Source: Bacteroidota bacterium
GTDB taxonomy: Bacteria > Bacteroidota > Bacteroidia > Bacteroidales > F082
NCBI GenBank assembly: GCA_002686705.1
Contig: NYYH01000056.1
Coordinates: forward strand, 3,759-67,758
Length of the DNA: 64,000 bases
Direction of reading: 5' to 3'
The notes under the pieces were generated by a model that worked only from the letters and a program-made list of their open reading frames with translations, made no database searches and was not told where the DNA came from. Positions 56,007-64,000 of this stretch are shown here, piece after piece; position 1 is the first letter of the stretch, and each line of letters starts with the position of its first letter. The position numbers and the translations under genes are program-made.

Positions 56007-58388
56007 ATGAGACCCATTGGCAAATTATCAATGATCCGGACCAAGATTGCTATCGGCATGATCTCAGCAGCAATCATAGCTTTTCAATTGGTGTTGATGC
56101 AGATACTATCTTATGTACAGTGGTATCATTTTGCCTACATGATCATATCCATTGCCTTACTTGGATTTGGTGCAGCAGGTACATTCCTGACAATTTTTCA
56201 ACAAACACTCCAACAAAATTACTACCGTATTTTTCCTTTGTTATTGCTTATTACGGCTATCTTAATGTCCATCGTTGTTATAGTGGCAGGCTCAGAGGCT
56301 GTCCGGTTCGATTCTTTGCTGATCTTTCACGATCTTAAGTATACTGGTCGTTTACTTTCAACTTATCTTATATTCTTTCTCCCATTCTTTACAGGAGCTT
56401 TGGCAATTGGCATGAGTTTTTTGAAATTTGCCGGACAAATCGGAAAAATATATTTCGCTAATCTAATTGGATCGGGTGTTGGTGGTATTATTGCCCTGCT
56501 TTTGATGCATTGGTTATTACCTCAACAATTGCCCTTGGTAATTGCTGTTATTGCGATGGCGGGTGGGCTTGTTGCTTTTCCAAAAAATGCAGGTAAATTA
56601 CTTATATCTACAGTAATTGTTTCAATTGTTATTTTGCTCACAGTTTTTCTCAAGCCAGTTAGATTAGAACCTTCAGAGTATAAAGATATCAGTAAAACAC
56701 TGTTATTGCCTAATGCTACAATTGAATATGAAAAGAGCAGCCCACATGGATTAGTACAGATTGTATCCTCACCTGTGCTTCGATATGCACCCGGGGTCAG
56801 TCTTACTTATCGAAAACCGTACCCTGTTCGAAAAGCTGTTTTTAACAATGGCAATTGGAATGGTTATCTTGTGCCTACTAAAGATAAACTGGACACAACC
56901 ATTCTAAATTATACAACTCAATCCCTTCCTTATTATATTGAAAAAATTAATAATGTTTTGATCCTAGATGCTGGAACAGGAGAAAATGTATCATTGGCAT
57001 TGGATGAAAATATCGGTGATATTAATGCTACAGAGGCAAATCCCGAAATTTTTAAGCTACTCCAAAATTCTTTTACTGATCAGAATGAAGTTAAACTTCA
57101 CTATACAGTAGCTCGAAACTTTCTGGTTTCTGACACATCTATATATGATTTGATCCAGCTCCCAATAATAGGTTCGTTCTTTGGTAATTCAGGGCTTAAT
57201 GCTGTTGAACCCCGTTATGAATTAAGCATTGAGGCTTTTTCTGAAATGTGGGACAAGCTATCGGATAAAGGGATGATTTGCCTTAGTAGTTGGATGGATT
57301 ATCCACCAAGAAATACTTATAGATTGTTGGCCAGTATAATCCAGCTTCTAGAAGAAAAAAAAGTAGAGCGTCCTAATGACCATATAATTGCTATTAGGAG
57401 TTGGAGTACTGTTACTTTCTTAGTACAAAAATCGAAATTCAGAAAAACTCAGGAAAAACAAATGCAACAGTTCTGCCATAGTTTGATGTTCGATCCTTTA
57501 ATACTACCGAGGGTTAAAGAAATATTCCAAGGAGAGTATAATACTATTCAGGATAGTCCATTTTTCACGAATATTGAAAGGCTTTTATTTGCAGAAAAAA
57601 AAGAGTTTCTTAATGAATATCCTTTTCGTGTACAACCTACCACAGATAATCGACCGTTTTTCTTCCAGAATCTTCGGTGGAGAGGTATTAATCAACTAAT
57701 TACTACTTTCGGAGAGAGTAGCATCCCTTTCTTCGAACTTGGGTATATACTTATTCTTTTCACATTTATTCAGATTATTTTCATCGCCGCTATTTTTATT
57801 ATTCTTCCTCTATTTTTCAAATCCTGGAAAAGCAATAATAAAATGTGGATTTTTGTTTATTTTGGTGGGATAGGGCTGGCATTTATGTTCATCGAGATTG
57901 TTTTTATTCAGCAATTTACATTCTATTTCGGCCAACCAATTTATGCAACAGCAGCTAGCATAAGCATTCTCCTTATTGCATCTGCTCTGGGAAGTTATTA
58001 TTCAGGTTCAATACAAATCACAAAAAAAATACTGATACTCATACCACTTGTAATCGCAATATTGTTGCTGTTCCTTACCATCTTCTTATCGAGTATATTA
58101 TCATACACAATTGCAGCATCGCTTGTCGTAAAAATTTTAATCTCAATAGTTTTGATAGGTATTACTGGTTTCTTTCTTGGAATGCCTTTTCCGGCCGGAA
58201 TAAAATATTTGTCAGAAGGCAGGCAAGTAGACATACCATGGGCATGGGCATTTAATGGATATTTTTCGGTTATAAGCACTGCTCTGGCTACCATTATTTC
58301 GGTGGAAACTGGTTATGTTTGGGTGTTGCTTTTGGCGGCAATTACTTACGCTTTAACCGGCCTGGGGAGCTCATTGCTGAAAAGTTGA
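56007..58388 (+). CDS. Membrane protein with spermidine-synthase-like SAM domain
   Basis: A 793-residue protein. About six N-terminal helices are followed by a soluble spermidine-synthase-type domain (SAM-binding NVLILDAGTGENVSLALDEN near residue 315; later LSIEAFSEMWDKLSDKGMIC). Seven or eight C-terminal helices resemble the transporter-like half of fused spermidine synthase proteins (GKIYFANLIGSGVGGIIALL-type sequence occurs in the N-terminal half as well). An alternative start at 56031 is possible. The polyamine-synthase catalytic Asp motif is not clear, so aminopropyl transfer should not be assumed. It is 55 bases after pcm and likely cotranscribed. Confidence 0.8.
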   Translation: MRPIGKLSMIRTKIAIGMISAAIIAFQLVLMQILSYVQWYHFAYMIISIALLGFGAAGTFLTIFQQTLQQNYYRIFPLLLLITAILMSIVVIVAGSEAVRFDSLLIFHDLKYTGRLLSTYLIFFLPFFTGALAIGMSFLKFAGQIGKIYFANLIGSGVGGIIALLLMHWLLPQQLPLVIAVIAMAGGLVAFPKNAGKLLISTVIVSIVILLTVFLKPVRLEPSEYKDISKTLLLPNATIEYEKSSPHGLVQIVSSPVLRYAPGVSLTYRKPYPVRKAVFNNGNWNGYLVPTKDKLDTTILNYTTQSLPYYIEKINNVLILDAGTGENVSLALDENIGDINATEANPEIFKLLQNSFTDQNEVKLHYTVARNFLVSDTSIYDLIQLPIIGSFFGNSGLNAVEPRYELSIEAFSEMWDKLSDKGMICLSSWMDYPPRNTYRLLASIIQLLEEKKVERPNDHIIAIRSWSTVTFLVQKSKFRKTQEKQMQQFCHSLMFDPLILPRVKEIFQGEYNTIQDSPFFTNIERLLFAEKKEFLNEYPFRVQPTTDNRPFFFQNLRWRGINQLITTFGESSIPFFELGYILILFTFIQIIFIAAIFIILPLFFKSWKSNNKMWIFVYFGGIGLAFMFIEIVFIQQFTFYFGQPIYATAASISILLIASALGSYYSGSIQITKKILILIPLVIAILLLFLTIFLSSILSYTIAASLVVKILISIVLIGITGFFLGMPFPAGIKYLSEGRQVDIPWAWAFNGYFSVISTALATIISVETGYVWVLLLAAITYALTGLGSSLLKS

Positions 58389-58402
58389 TTTCTAATCTCA
58401 CG

Positions 58403-59497
58403 TTAGTAACGATAAGCAGCTTTGCGTAGTTCCTTCACATTTTCAATAGGATTAGGTGGATTTAATTGCTTCGCAAGAAACTCATAAATCTCAACTCTTA
58501 TTTCCAGAGCCTTTTTAGTGTCTGTTCTGTTAAAAGAGTGTCCCCCTGGAATATCTTGATAGATTTTATATTCGAACTTTTTATCATCCGCTTTCAGCGA
58601 TTTAATTAAATGCTCAACTTCAAGTACATTAACATCAGCATCATTTGTATTTGTATGGATTAGTAAAGGTGTATCTTTCATCTTATGAGTATTCCATGCC
58701 GGAGATCGCCTTTTGTATTCCTCAACGTTATCATCTGCACTCTCACCTATGTGGTAATCAGCTTCGTAGAGATCTCTATACTCTTGATCTTTGTAGCCCA
58801 TACGTGCAATTAAATCACAAACCGGCACTCCTGCATATGCAACCTGATATGATTCGGGATGATCAAAAATATTGAATAAAGCAATGAGTCCCCCATGGCT
58901 CCAGCCAATAATACCAACTCGATTTCCGTCAACAATATCATAATTTTCAATCATATAATTTCTTGAAGCATAAACGTCTTCAGTTTCTAACCCACCATAA
59001 TCTATTTTTTTGTAATGACTTTCTCCATAACCTGTGCTACCCCTATATTCTGCAGCAACAATAATATAACCTTGAGCAATAAGTTCTCTTACAATATGTG
59101 TATAATAAGTTGTAAAATCAGCATGAACGCCGCCATGAGGTAGTACAATAAGAGGATACTTTTGTGAGGGGTCAATATTTTTTGGGATAAAAACATAAGA
59201 CCAAAATTTTGTGGGATTCCCAGCGCCTTGTGCATTCTTATTTTTCTCTTTCCAGAGAGGCGGCCCTGTCATATATAGTTTGTCAATATATGCTATGTCT
59301 CCTAATCGTTGGAACCACATTAAATCGTCAATGTTCTTTTCCAGAACATCAATCCTGTGTCGTAATGTGCTATTAATGCCTTCAAGATTGGAAATAACAG
59401 TTTTTAATGCGTCGGTGTTTTCTTGAGCACTTATGTTTTGACACATTAGTGACGCTCCAATAAAGATAACTACCCCTAGTTTTGATAAATTTTTCAT
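58403..59497 (-). CDS. Secreted S9-family (prolyl oligopeptidase-like) peptidase
   Basis: A 364-residue exported alpha/beta hydrolase of the S9 type. The start at 59497 gives a signal peptide (KLGVVIFIGASLMCQNISAQ). A predicted coiled coil (about 28-60) follows. The catalytic domain then has the nucleophile elbow GWSHGGL (Ser200), Asp in NTNDADVN (Asp286 or Asp288), and His in PGGHSFNR (His320). Typical dipeptidyl peptidases carry a large beta-propeller before the hydrolase domain; here it is absent. Could be an esterase or peptidase of periplasm or surface. Confidence 0.88.
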   Translation of the reverse strand: MKNLSKLGVVIFIGASLMCQNISAQENTDALKTVISNLEGINSTLRHRIDVLEKNIDDLMWFQRLGDIAYIDKLYMTGPPLWKEKNKNAQGAGNPTKFWSYVFIPKNIDPSQKYPLIVLPHGGVHADFTTYYTHIVRELIAQGYIIVAAEYRGSTGYGESHYKKIDYGGLETEDVYASRNYMIENYDIVDGNRVGIIGWSHGGLIALFNIFDHPESYQVAYAGVPVCDLIARMGYKDQEYRDLYEADYHIGESADDNVEEYKRRSPAWNTHKMKDTPLLIHTNTNDADVNVLEVEHLIKSLKADDKKFEYKIYQDIPGGHSFNRTDTKKALEIRVEIYEFLAKQLNPPNPIENVKELRKAAYRY

Positions 59498-59592
59498 AAT
59501 AAGATGATATAAATTGAGAAGGATAAAAATATAAAAAACTTGCAACTAATCATTTTTATTATGTGTCTAAAATATGCATATTTATATTCTTC

Positions 59593-59600
59593 TATCTTTG
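59593..59600 (+). promoter_or_regulatory. Putative -7 box of the S8 protease gene
   Basis: TATCTTTG matches TAnnTTTG, 36 bases before the ATG at 59637, in the divergent gap with the S9 peptidase gene. Confidence 0.35.
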
Positions 59601-59636
59601 CTGAACACAATAACTAATATTCATTAATTCTTTATC

Positions 59637-62600
59637 ATGAAAAAAATCAGTCACCTATTTCCTTTAGTGCTATGTTTGTTGGCAAGTAGTTTTGTTTTCT
59701 CACCGGTAAACGCCCAACAAAATCCTGCTGAATATACCGTTCATTTTAAAACAGGATCTGTTGTCCCTGACAACAACGCACAAAAGTATCTAACTTCTTT
59801 TAATGGTTTAACTGAATCTATTTACGACAATCAATTTTTTAAGATTATTCAGTTTAATGAAATACCTGATGAAGCTGCAAAAGCTATACTGAAAAATGCC
59901 GGAGTCACGTTACTTGATTACATTCCTAACATTGCCTACTTTGCGTCGTTTGCTAGCGATTTCAGTGCTGAAGAATTAATGGATAAAGGTATTAGAAGTA
60001 TCCTGGATGTTGATACAGACTACAAACTTGCCCCTATTCTGCATGAAGGCAATTACCCGGATCATGCTATCCTTGAAGACGGATCAATAAGCTTGTTAGT
60101 AAGTTATTATCCAAATCTCAACTCAGATCAAATAGTAGTTGCCTTGAGTGGTAAAGGATATACAATTATCAACCGTGATGATTTTGGGAGTTACGTTAAC
60201 ATTGGTGTTTCTATATCAGATATCCAAAGTATAACCGACCTTGCTTATGTTGTCTATGTAGAACCAATATATCCAGTACCAGAACCTGAAAATAGTACTG
60301 GACGTACTCTACATAGGTCAAATGCTATAGCTACCGATTATGGTGCCGGACGCCATTTCGACGGCACAGGTGTCCATGTCGAGCTACAGGATGATGGGAT
60401 TATAGGTCCACACATCGACTATCAAGGAAGAATTCTCGACCAATTTATGTCATATAACTATGGGAATCATGGTGACCATTGTGCTGGAACAATTATGTCT
60501 GCTGGTAATCTTGATCCACTTGGTAGGGGTATGGCCTTTGGTGCGGAGCTTTATGTTTATGGCGCAGCGCCTTCATATCCAGGGTTTAACGCCATTCCTC
60601 AAGATTACTATCCACGCGAAATACGGATTACATCAACATCATATAGCAACGGCTGCAACGCTGGATATACTTCGCTTGCCCGAACATTGGATCTGCAAGT
60701 TCGTAATTATCCCTCGCTCATGCATGTATTTTCAGCTGGTAATGCTGCTGGTGATAATTGTGGGTACGGTGCTGGCCCTGGTTGGGGGAATATAACAGGT
60801 GGCCATAAAGCTGGGAAGAATGTAGTTACTGTTGCCAGTCTTACTTTACTTGACCAGTTAAGCAGCTTTAGTAGCCGTGGACCGGCTCATGACGGCAGGA
60901 TTAAACCCGACATTGCAGCAAAAGGATCGGATGTTTACTCTACTATGAACCCTAACTCCTATACTGTTAAATCGGGAACATCTATGTCTTGTCCGGGAGT
61001 GGCTGGAACTCTTGCTCAACTTTTTCAAGCTTACCGTGAGACATATAATGGTGAAGATCCCATGGCTGGATTGATGAAAGCATTTATCCTAAACACAGCT
61101 GAAGATCTTGGTAATCCGGGTCCTGATTTTAAATACGGATGGGGCAGGATTAATGCTTTACGGGTGGTTAAAGTGATCGAAGAAGCACGATTTGATTCAG
61201 CTACATCGAGTCAGGGAGAAACTAATACTCATAATTTTGATGTCCCTGCTGATATCGCACAACTCAGGGTTATGGTATATTGGACAGATTACCCAGCATC
61301 AGTGAACTCCAATTGGGCTCTGGTTAACAACTTAGATATGACTCTTACTGATCCTTCAAATACAAACTGGGATCCATGGAGGCTGAGTCATTATCCTGAT
61401 CCCGATAGTTTAGATATGCCGGCAACCAGAGGTGTTGATGACCGCAACAACATGGAACAAGTCACATTGGATTATCCTGCAGCAGGAAACTATACGCTTG
61501 ATGTTGAAGGTGTAGCAGTACCCCAGGGTCCTCAAACCTATTATATTGTATATGAATTCATACCAGATGCAGTTATCCTTACTTATCCAATTGGTGGTGA
61601 GTCATTGGAACCAGGTAAATCGTCCTTAATTCGTTGGGATGCATTTGGAGACGATGAGCTATTTACTCTGGAATTCTCACTGGATAATGGCCAGAGTTGG
61701 GATACTATTGCAGGAGATATCCCTGGCGGAGACCGCAGCTACAATTGGCAAGTTTCAGCAGACATTTCTGGGGAATGCTTAATTAGAATAACTGATGACG
61801 TGACGTCATCCCAAAGCGATGCACCTTTTTCTATAATTGGGGTGCCATGTAACTTAGTGGTTGATTGGGCATGTGCAGAGGCAATTCATCTCAGCTGGAG
61901 TGGAGTGAATGGAGCAACTTCATATCAGATTTATAAACTTGGCGAAAAATATATGGAACCAGTTGAAATAACATCTACGAACTCTATCCTACTGGAAGAT
62001 ACAGATCTTTCGAGTCAATCGTGGTTTAGTGTTAGTGCGTTTGGTGAAAATGGAGCGCAAGGTATGAGAGCTGTCGCTGTTCAAAATGACCAGGGTACCA
62101 GTAACTGTAATCCTGTTGATGCTATGATGGTATCAGTACCCTCTGTCGATTGGGGATTTTTTCAGACCTGGATGGATCTTTCCAGCGTACCTGTAACTGT
62201 GGAGGTAAAAAATTACGGAACAGAACCAATCACCGATCCTGAATTAAACTATCAGTTTGATGATGGTACTATTCATACAGAGACTTATACTGGAATTCTT
62301 GATCCCGATTCAGTATTGCTCTACACGTTTGGTGAACATATCAGTTTTCCTGATGTAGGCAGCTATGTACTAAAAGCCTGGGTCAACTATGCGTTAGACC
62401 AGAATCCGGATAATGATTTGATTGAGGTTCCGATTGAGGTGATTGAAGGGAACATCGTTTCGATAGGACATACCCAAACATTTGACAACTGGACAACATG
62501 CTGGCCGGTTCCTATCTGTAATTTATATTCCTGTGACTTGGAAGAAGGCTGGAAGAATCTGGCTAATGATACATATGATCATCATGATTGGAGAACTTTT

Positions 62601-63290
62601 AGTGGACCAACTAGCACAGGAATGACTGGCCCGTCTTTTGACCACACTACAGGTACAACTGATGGACAATATCTTTACATGGAACCTTCTATTTATTGTC
62701 TTAACAAAGAGGCTGTAGTATCAGCACCAGGTCTTGATCTGACAAATGGTGTAGAACCAATGCTGAGCATGTGGTATTATGCTTATGGCGCTGATATAGG
62801 CTGGTTTCATGTGGATATCTTTACAGATTCTGATATAATTACAGATGTGATTCCTCCAATTATAGGGAATCAGGGAGATGAATGGAGAGAGCTGGAAGTT
62901 GACTTATCACCCTGGGTTGGTCAGATCGTTGGCTTAAGGTTCAGGGGTTGGACCTCATGTGGCGAGGCAGGAGATTTTGCTATAGATGATGTTAGCCTCA
63001 CAGACGTAACAGCAATCGATAAGTTAGAACAAGGTATCTCAACCGGATTGAGGATTTATCCAAATCCAACTTCAGGAGAGGTAACTATATCAATTAAGAA
63101 TGCTGACAAAGGAACCTATCGTTTACAAATTGTTGACCTCTTCGGAAGAAATATGCTTACAAAGCATATAACATCATTTGGTGGAAGCCTCATAGAAAAG
63201 GTTGGTTTGTCGGATTTACCATCAGGAATTTATCTTGTACAACTAAGTAGTACTGGTGAAACTTATAAAGCAAAATTGACTATTCAATAG
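59637..63290 (+). CDS. Subtilisin-like S8 protease with MAM-like domain and T9SS sorting domain
   Basis: A 1217-residue secreted serine protease. Signal peptide (LVLCLLASSFVFSPVNAQ) and a propeptide of about 200 residues are followed by the S8 domain, whose triad is visible: Asp252 (ELQDDGIIG), His278 (NHGDHCAGTI) and Ser449 (SGTSMSCPG). Next are beta-sandwich domains, an FN3-like segment (about 737-820), a CARDB-like segment, and a MAM/cleaved-adhesin-like domain (about 945-1120; DHHDWRTFSGPTSTGMTGPS, FAIDDVSL). The T9SS sorting domain begins near residue 1138 (RIYPNPTSGEVTISI). Multiple Cys in the MAM-like part suggest disulfides. Extracellular proteolysis is expected; the target is unknown. 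Confidence 0.94.
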   Translation: MKKISHLFPLVLCLLASSFVFSPVNAQQNPAEYTVHFKTGSVVPDNNAQKYLTSFNGLTESIYDNQFFKIIQFNEIPDEAAKAILKNAGVTLLDYIPNIAYFASFASDFSAEELMDKGIRSILDVDTDYKLAPILHEGNYPDHAILEDGSISLLVSYYPNLNSDQIVVALSGKGYTIINRDDFGSYVNIGVSISDIQSITDLAYVVYVEPIYPVPEPENSTGRTLHRSNAIATDYGAGRHFDGTGVHVELQDDGIIGPHIDYQGRILDQFMSYNYGNHGDHCAGTIMSAGNLDPLGRGMAFGAELYVYGAAPSYPGFNAIPQDYYPREIRITSTSYSNGCNAGYTSLARTLDLQVRNYPSLMHVFSAGNAAGDNCGYGAGPGWGNITGGHKAGKNVVTVASLTLLDQLSSFSSRGPAHDGRIKPDIAAKGSDVYSTMNPNSYTVKSGTSMSCPGVAGTLAQLFQAYRETYNGEDPMAGLMKAFILNTAEDLGNPGPDFKYGWGRINALRVVKVIEEARFDSATSSQGETNTHNFDVPADIAQLRVMVYWTDYPASVNSNWALVNNLDMTLTDPSNTNWDPWRLSHYPDPDSLDMPATRGVDDRNNMEQVTLDYPAAGNYTLDVEGVAVPQGPQTYYIVYEFIPDAVILTYPIGGESLEPGKSSLIRWDAFGDDELFTLEFSLDNGQSWDTIAGDIPGGDRSYNWQVSADISGECLIRITDDVTSSQSDAPFSIIGVPCNLVVDWACAEAIHLSWSGVNGATSYQIYKLGEKYMEPVEITSTNSILLEDTDLSSQSWFSVSAFGENGAQGMRAVAVQNDQGTSNCNPVDAMMVSVPSVDWGFFQTWMDLSSVPVTVEVKNYGTEPITDPELNYQFDDGTIHTETYTGILDPDSVLLYTFGEHISFPDVGSYVLKAWVNYALDQNPDNDLIEVPIEVIEGNIVSIGHTQTFDNWTTCWPVPICNLYSCDLEEGWKNLANDTYDHHDWRTFSGPTSTGMTGPSFDHTTGTTDGQYLYMEPSIYCLNKEAVVSAPGLDLTNGVEPMLSMWYYAYGADIGWFHVDIFTDSDIITDVIPPIIGNQGDEWRELEVDLSPWVGQIVGLRFRGWTSCGEAGDFAIDDVSLTDVTAIDKLEQGISTGLRIYPNPTSGEVTISIKNADKGTYRLQIVDLFGRNMLTKHITSFGGSLIEKVGLSDLPSGIYLVQLSSTGETYKAKLTIQ

Positions 63291-63353
63291 GGAATCGAGC
63301 TTTCAAATTTACTAGTTTACTTCTGAATAGTTAAGCAGTTTTGAGGTAAATAA

Positions 63354-63383
63354 AAAAGGCCTCTACTTTCGTTGAAGCCTTTG
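63354..63383 (-). terminator. Putative intrinsic terminator (minus, possibly bidirectional)
   Basis: AAAGGC (63355-63360) pairs with GCCTTT (63377-63382), extended inward with two mismatches around a TTTC loop. On the minus strand the hairpin is followed by TTTTTTATTT, a terminator-like tract. It overlaps the end of the degraded frame at 63363-63529 and may also stop transcription from the S8 gene. Confidence 0.45.
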
Positions 63384-63529
63384 TTGCCCGACCAGGTATT
63401 CGCGATATCGTAACTCATCGGGATAAACTTCTATGCCTGCTTAAGCACAAGTATAGATTGGTTTAATGATTCTTCTTGGTATTGCAGAAGCTGACACCAA
63501 AGATGGACTTCCTCAGTGCTGGATTTAGG
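63363..63529 (-). pseudogene. Short frameshifted coding remnant
   Basis: The minus strand reads SSTEEVHLWCQLLQYQEESL and NQSILVLKQA, where the frame stops (TAG). One frame over it continues GIEVYPDELRYREYLVGQQR to a TAG at 63363-63365. The two parts join naturally at the QA/GI boundary with one indel. A terminator-like hairpin sits exactly at the end, as expected for a former gene's 3' end. No start codon or upstream part is present. Family not recognised. An alternative reading in a third frame (LRDLNPALRKSIFGVSF) also looks protein-like, so the decay may be more complex. Confidence 0.35.
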
Positions 63530-63614
63530 TCACGCAGCGTTTTGTTTGGAAAACACCAATAAATTCCTTATACTTGCATAAGTTTTTTAACAAGCAAAGC
63601 AAATCTTAAACATT

Positions 63615-63941
63615 ATGAAAACATTATTAAACCGAAGGTTTATAATAACGCTTGGGATATTGATTATCTGCACAAGCACTTCAGCTCAAATAGGCATTAA
63701 CAGTGACACACCTGAAGATTGTTCAGCATTAGATATAACAGCAGACAGCGCAGGCTTGCTCTTACCAAGGATTGCATTAAACAGTCTTACCGATTCAGCA
63801 TCCATCACAGGAAATATGGTAAATGGATTAATGGTTTACAATACCAATACAACTACCGATCTTACCCCGGGCATCTATATGTGGTATGAAACAAATTGGC
63901 TGAATGTAAGTCTTCACCCTAATTTGGACAGATTGGTTTAA
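63615..63941 (+). CDS. Small secreted protein, N-terminal part of a surface-protein type
   Basis: A 108-residue exported protein with a clear signal peptide (RRFIITLGILIICTSTSAQI). The mature part (GINSDTPEDCSALDITADSA, then GLLLPRIALNSLTDSASITG and GLMVYNTN) is the N-terminal module typical of long Bacteroidota surface and tail-fibre-like proteins. Here it ends at a TAA after only 86 mature residues. Either it is a stand-alone short protein or a truncated copy; the sequence after the stop shows no obvious continuation. A further ATG at 63991 may begin another gene beyond the window. Confidence 0.7.
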   Translation: MKTLLNRRFIITLGILIICTSTSAQIGINSDTPEDCSALDITADSAGLLLPRIALNSLTDSASITGNMVNGLMVYNTNTTTDLTPGIYMWYETNWLNVSLHPNLDRLV

Positions 63942-64000
63942 ATCTTTATGGACAGAATTCATAAATTTATAACCAATAAAAATTCAAGTTATGGCAACTA

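Noticed and set aside
63381..63411. tRNA-like sequence (CCCGACCAGGTATTCG resembles a T-arm/acceptor complement)
   Set aside because: No cloverleaf can be drawn around it; the same bases fit the coding remnant on the minus strand.

Overview
The window looks like a chromosomal segment of a Bacteroidota species, probably Bacteroidales-like; the exact lineage cannot be read from the sequence. It is AT-rich. Starts lack Shine-Dalgarno sites, and several genes are preceded by the Bacteroidota -7 box TAnnTTTG. Six genes encode secreted proteins ending in a type IX secretion (T9SS) C-terminal sorting domain. Bacteroidota-restricted families (DUF4270, DUF3098, DUF3108, PorZ) are present. I see no rRNA, tRNA, CRISPR array, prophage or intact insertion sequence, so this is mostly core genome with a few scars.

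Layout. 1-3.8 kb: an ECF sigma factor, a translationally coupled membrane protein (anti-sigma-like N-terminus plus predicted beta-barrel), and a PKD-domain T9SS cargo. 3.8-4.1 kb: a frameshifted gene remnant on the minus strand. 4.4-8.9 kb: rbfA, a SAM methyltransferase with a His-rich insert, an LTA-synthase-like membrane phosphotransferase and a LolC/E-type permease. 9.0-12.6 kb: a gingipain-like C25 protease. 12.6-18.6 kb (minus): glmS, a DUF4270 lipoprotein, a truncated glycogen-synthase-like protein, a GME-fold-like protein and an Elp3-like radical SAM enzyme. 18.7-25.1 kb: two unknown envelope proteins, DUF3108, leuS and an amino-acid permease. 25.3-30.7 kb: the ftsX-DUF3098-uppP-truB cluster, then porZ. 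30.9-34.4 kb: an AI-2E family exporter, a TPR protein, an IS3-type orfA fragment fused to the tail of a histidine kinase, and a MarC protein.

34.6-41.3 kb: a choice-of-anchor-B T9SS protein split by one in-frame amber codon. Next to it is a minus-strand operon of an MbnP-like lipoprotein, two diheme MauG/MbnH/CcpA-like lipoproteins and a nine-repeat VCBS T9SS protein. 41.6-45.7 kb: trkA, a trkH broken by a one-base deletion in a T run, and a divergent Nramp transporter. 45.9-51.6 kb: a complete RND tripartite efflux operon. 51.8-63.3 kb: ettA, a GT-C type membrane protein, a secreted protein-L-isoaspartate methyltransferase, a membrane-embedded spermidine-synthase-like protein, an S9 peptidase and a subtilisin-like T9SS protease. 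The window ends with a second degraded remnant and a small secreted protein.

The most interesting system is the MbnP / two diheme enzymes / VCBS T9SS operon. It suggests a cell-surface module in which a diheme enzyme oxidises a Trp of the MbnP-like protein to build a metal site, by analogy to described MbnP/MbnH pairs. The most checkable oddities are the two disrupted genes (amber at 35385-35387, frameshift at 43305-43309) and the transposase/histidine-kinase chimera at 33257-33649.
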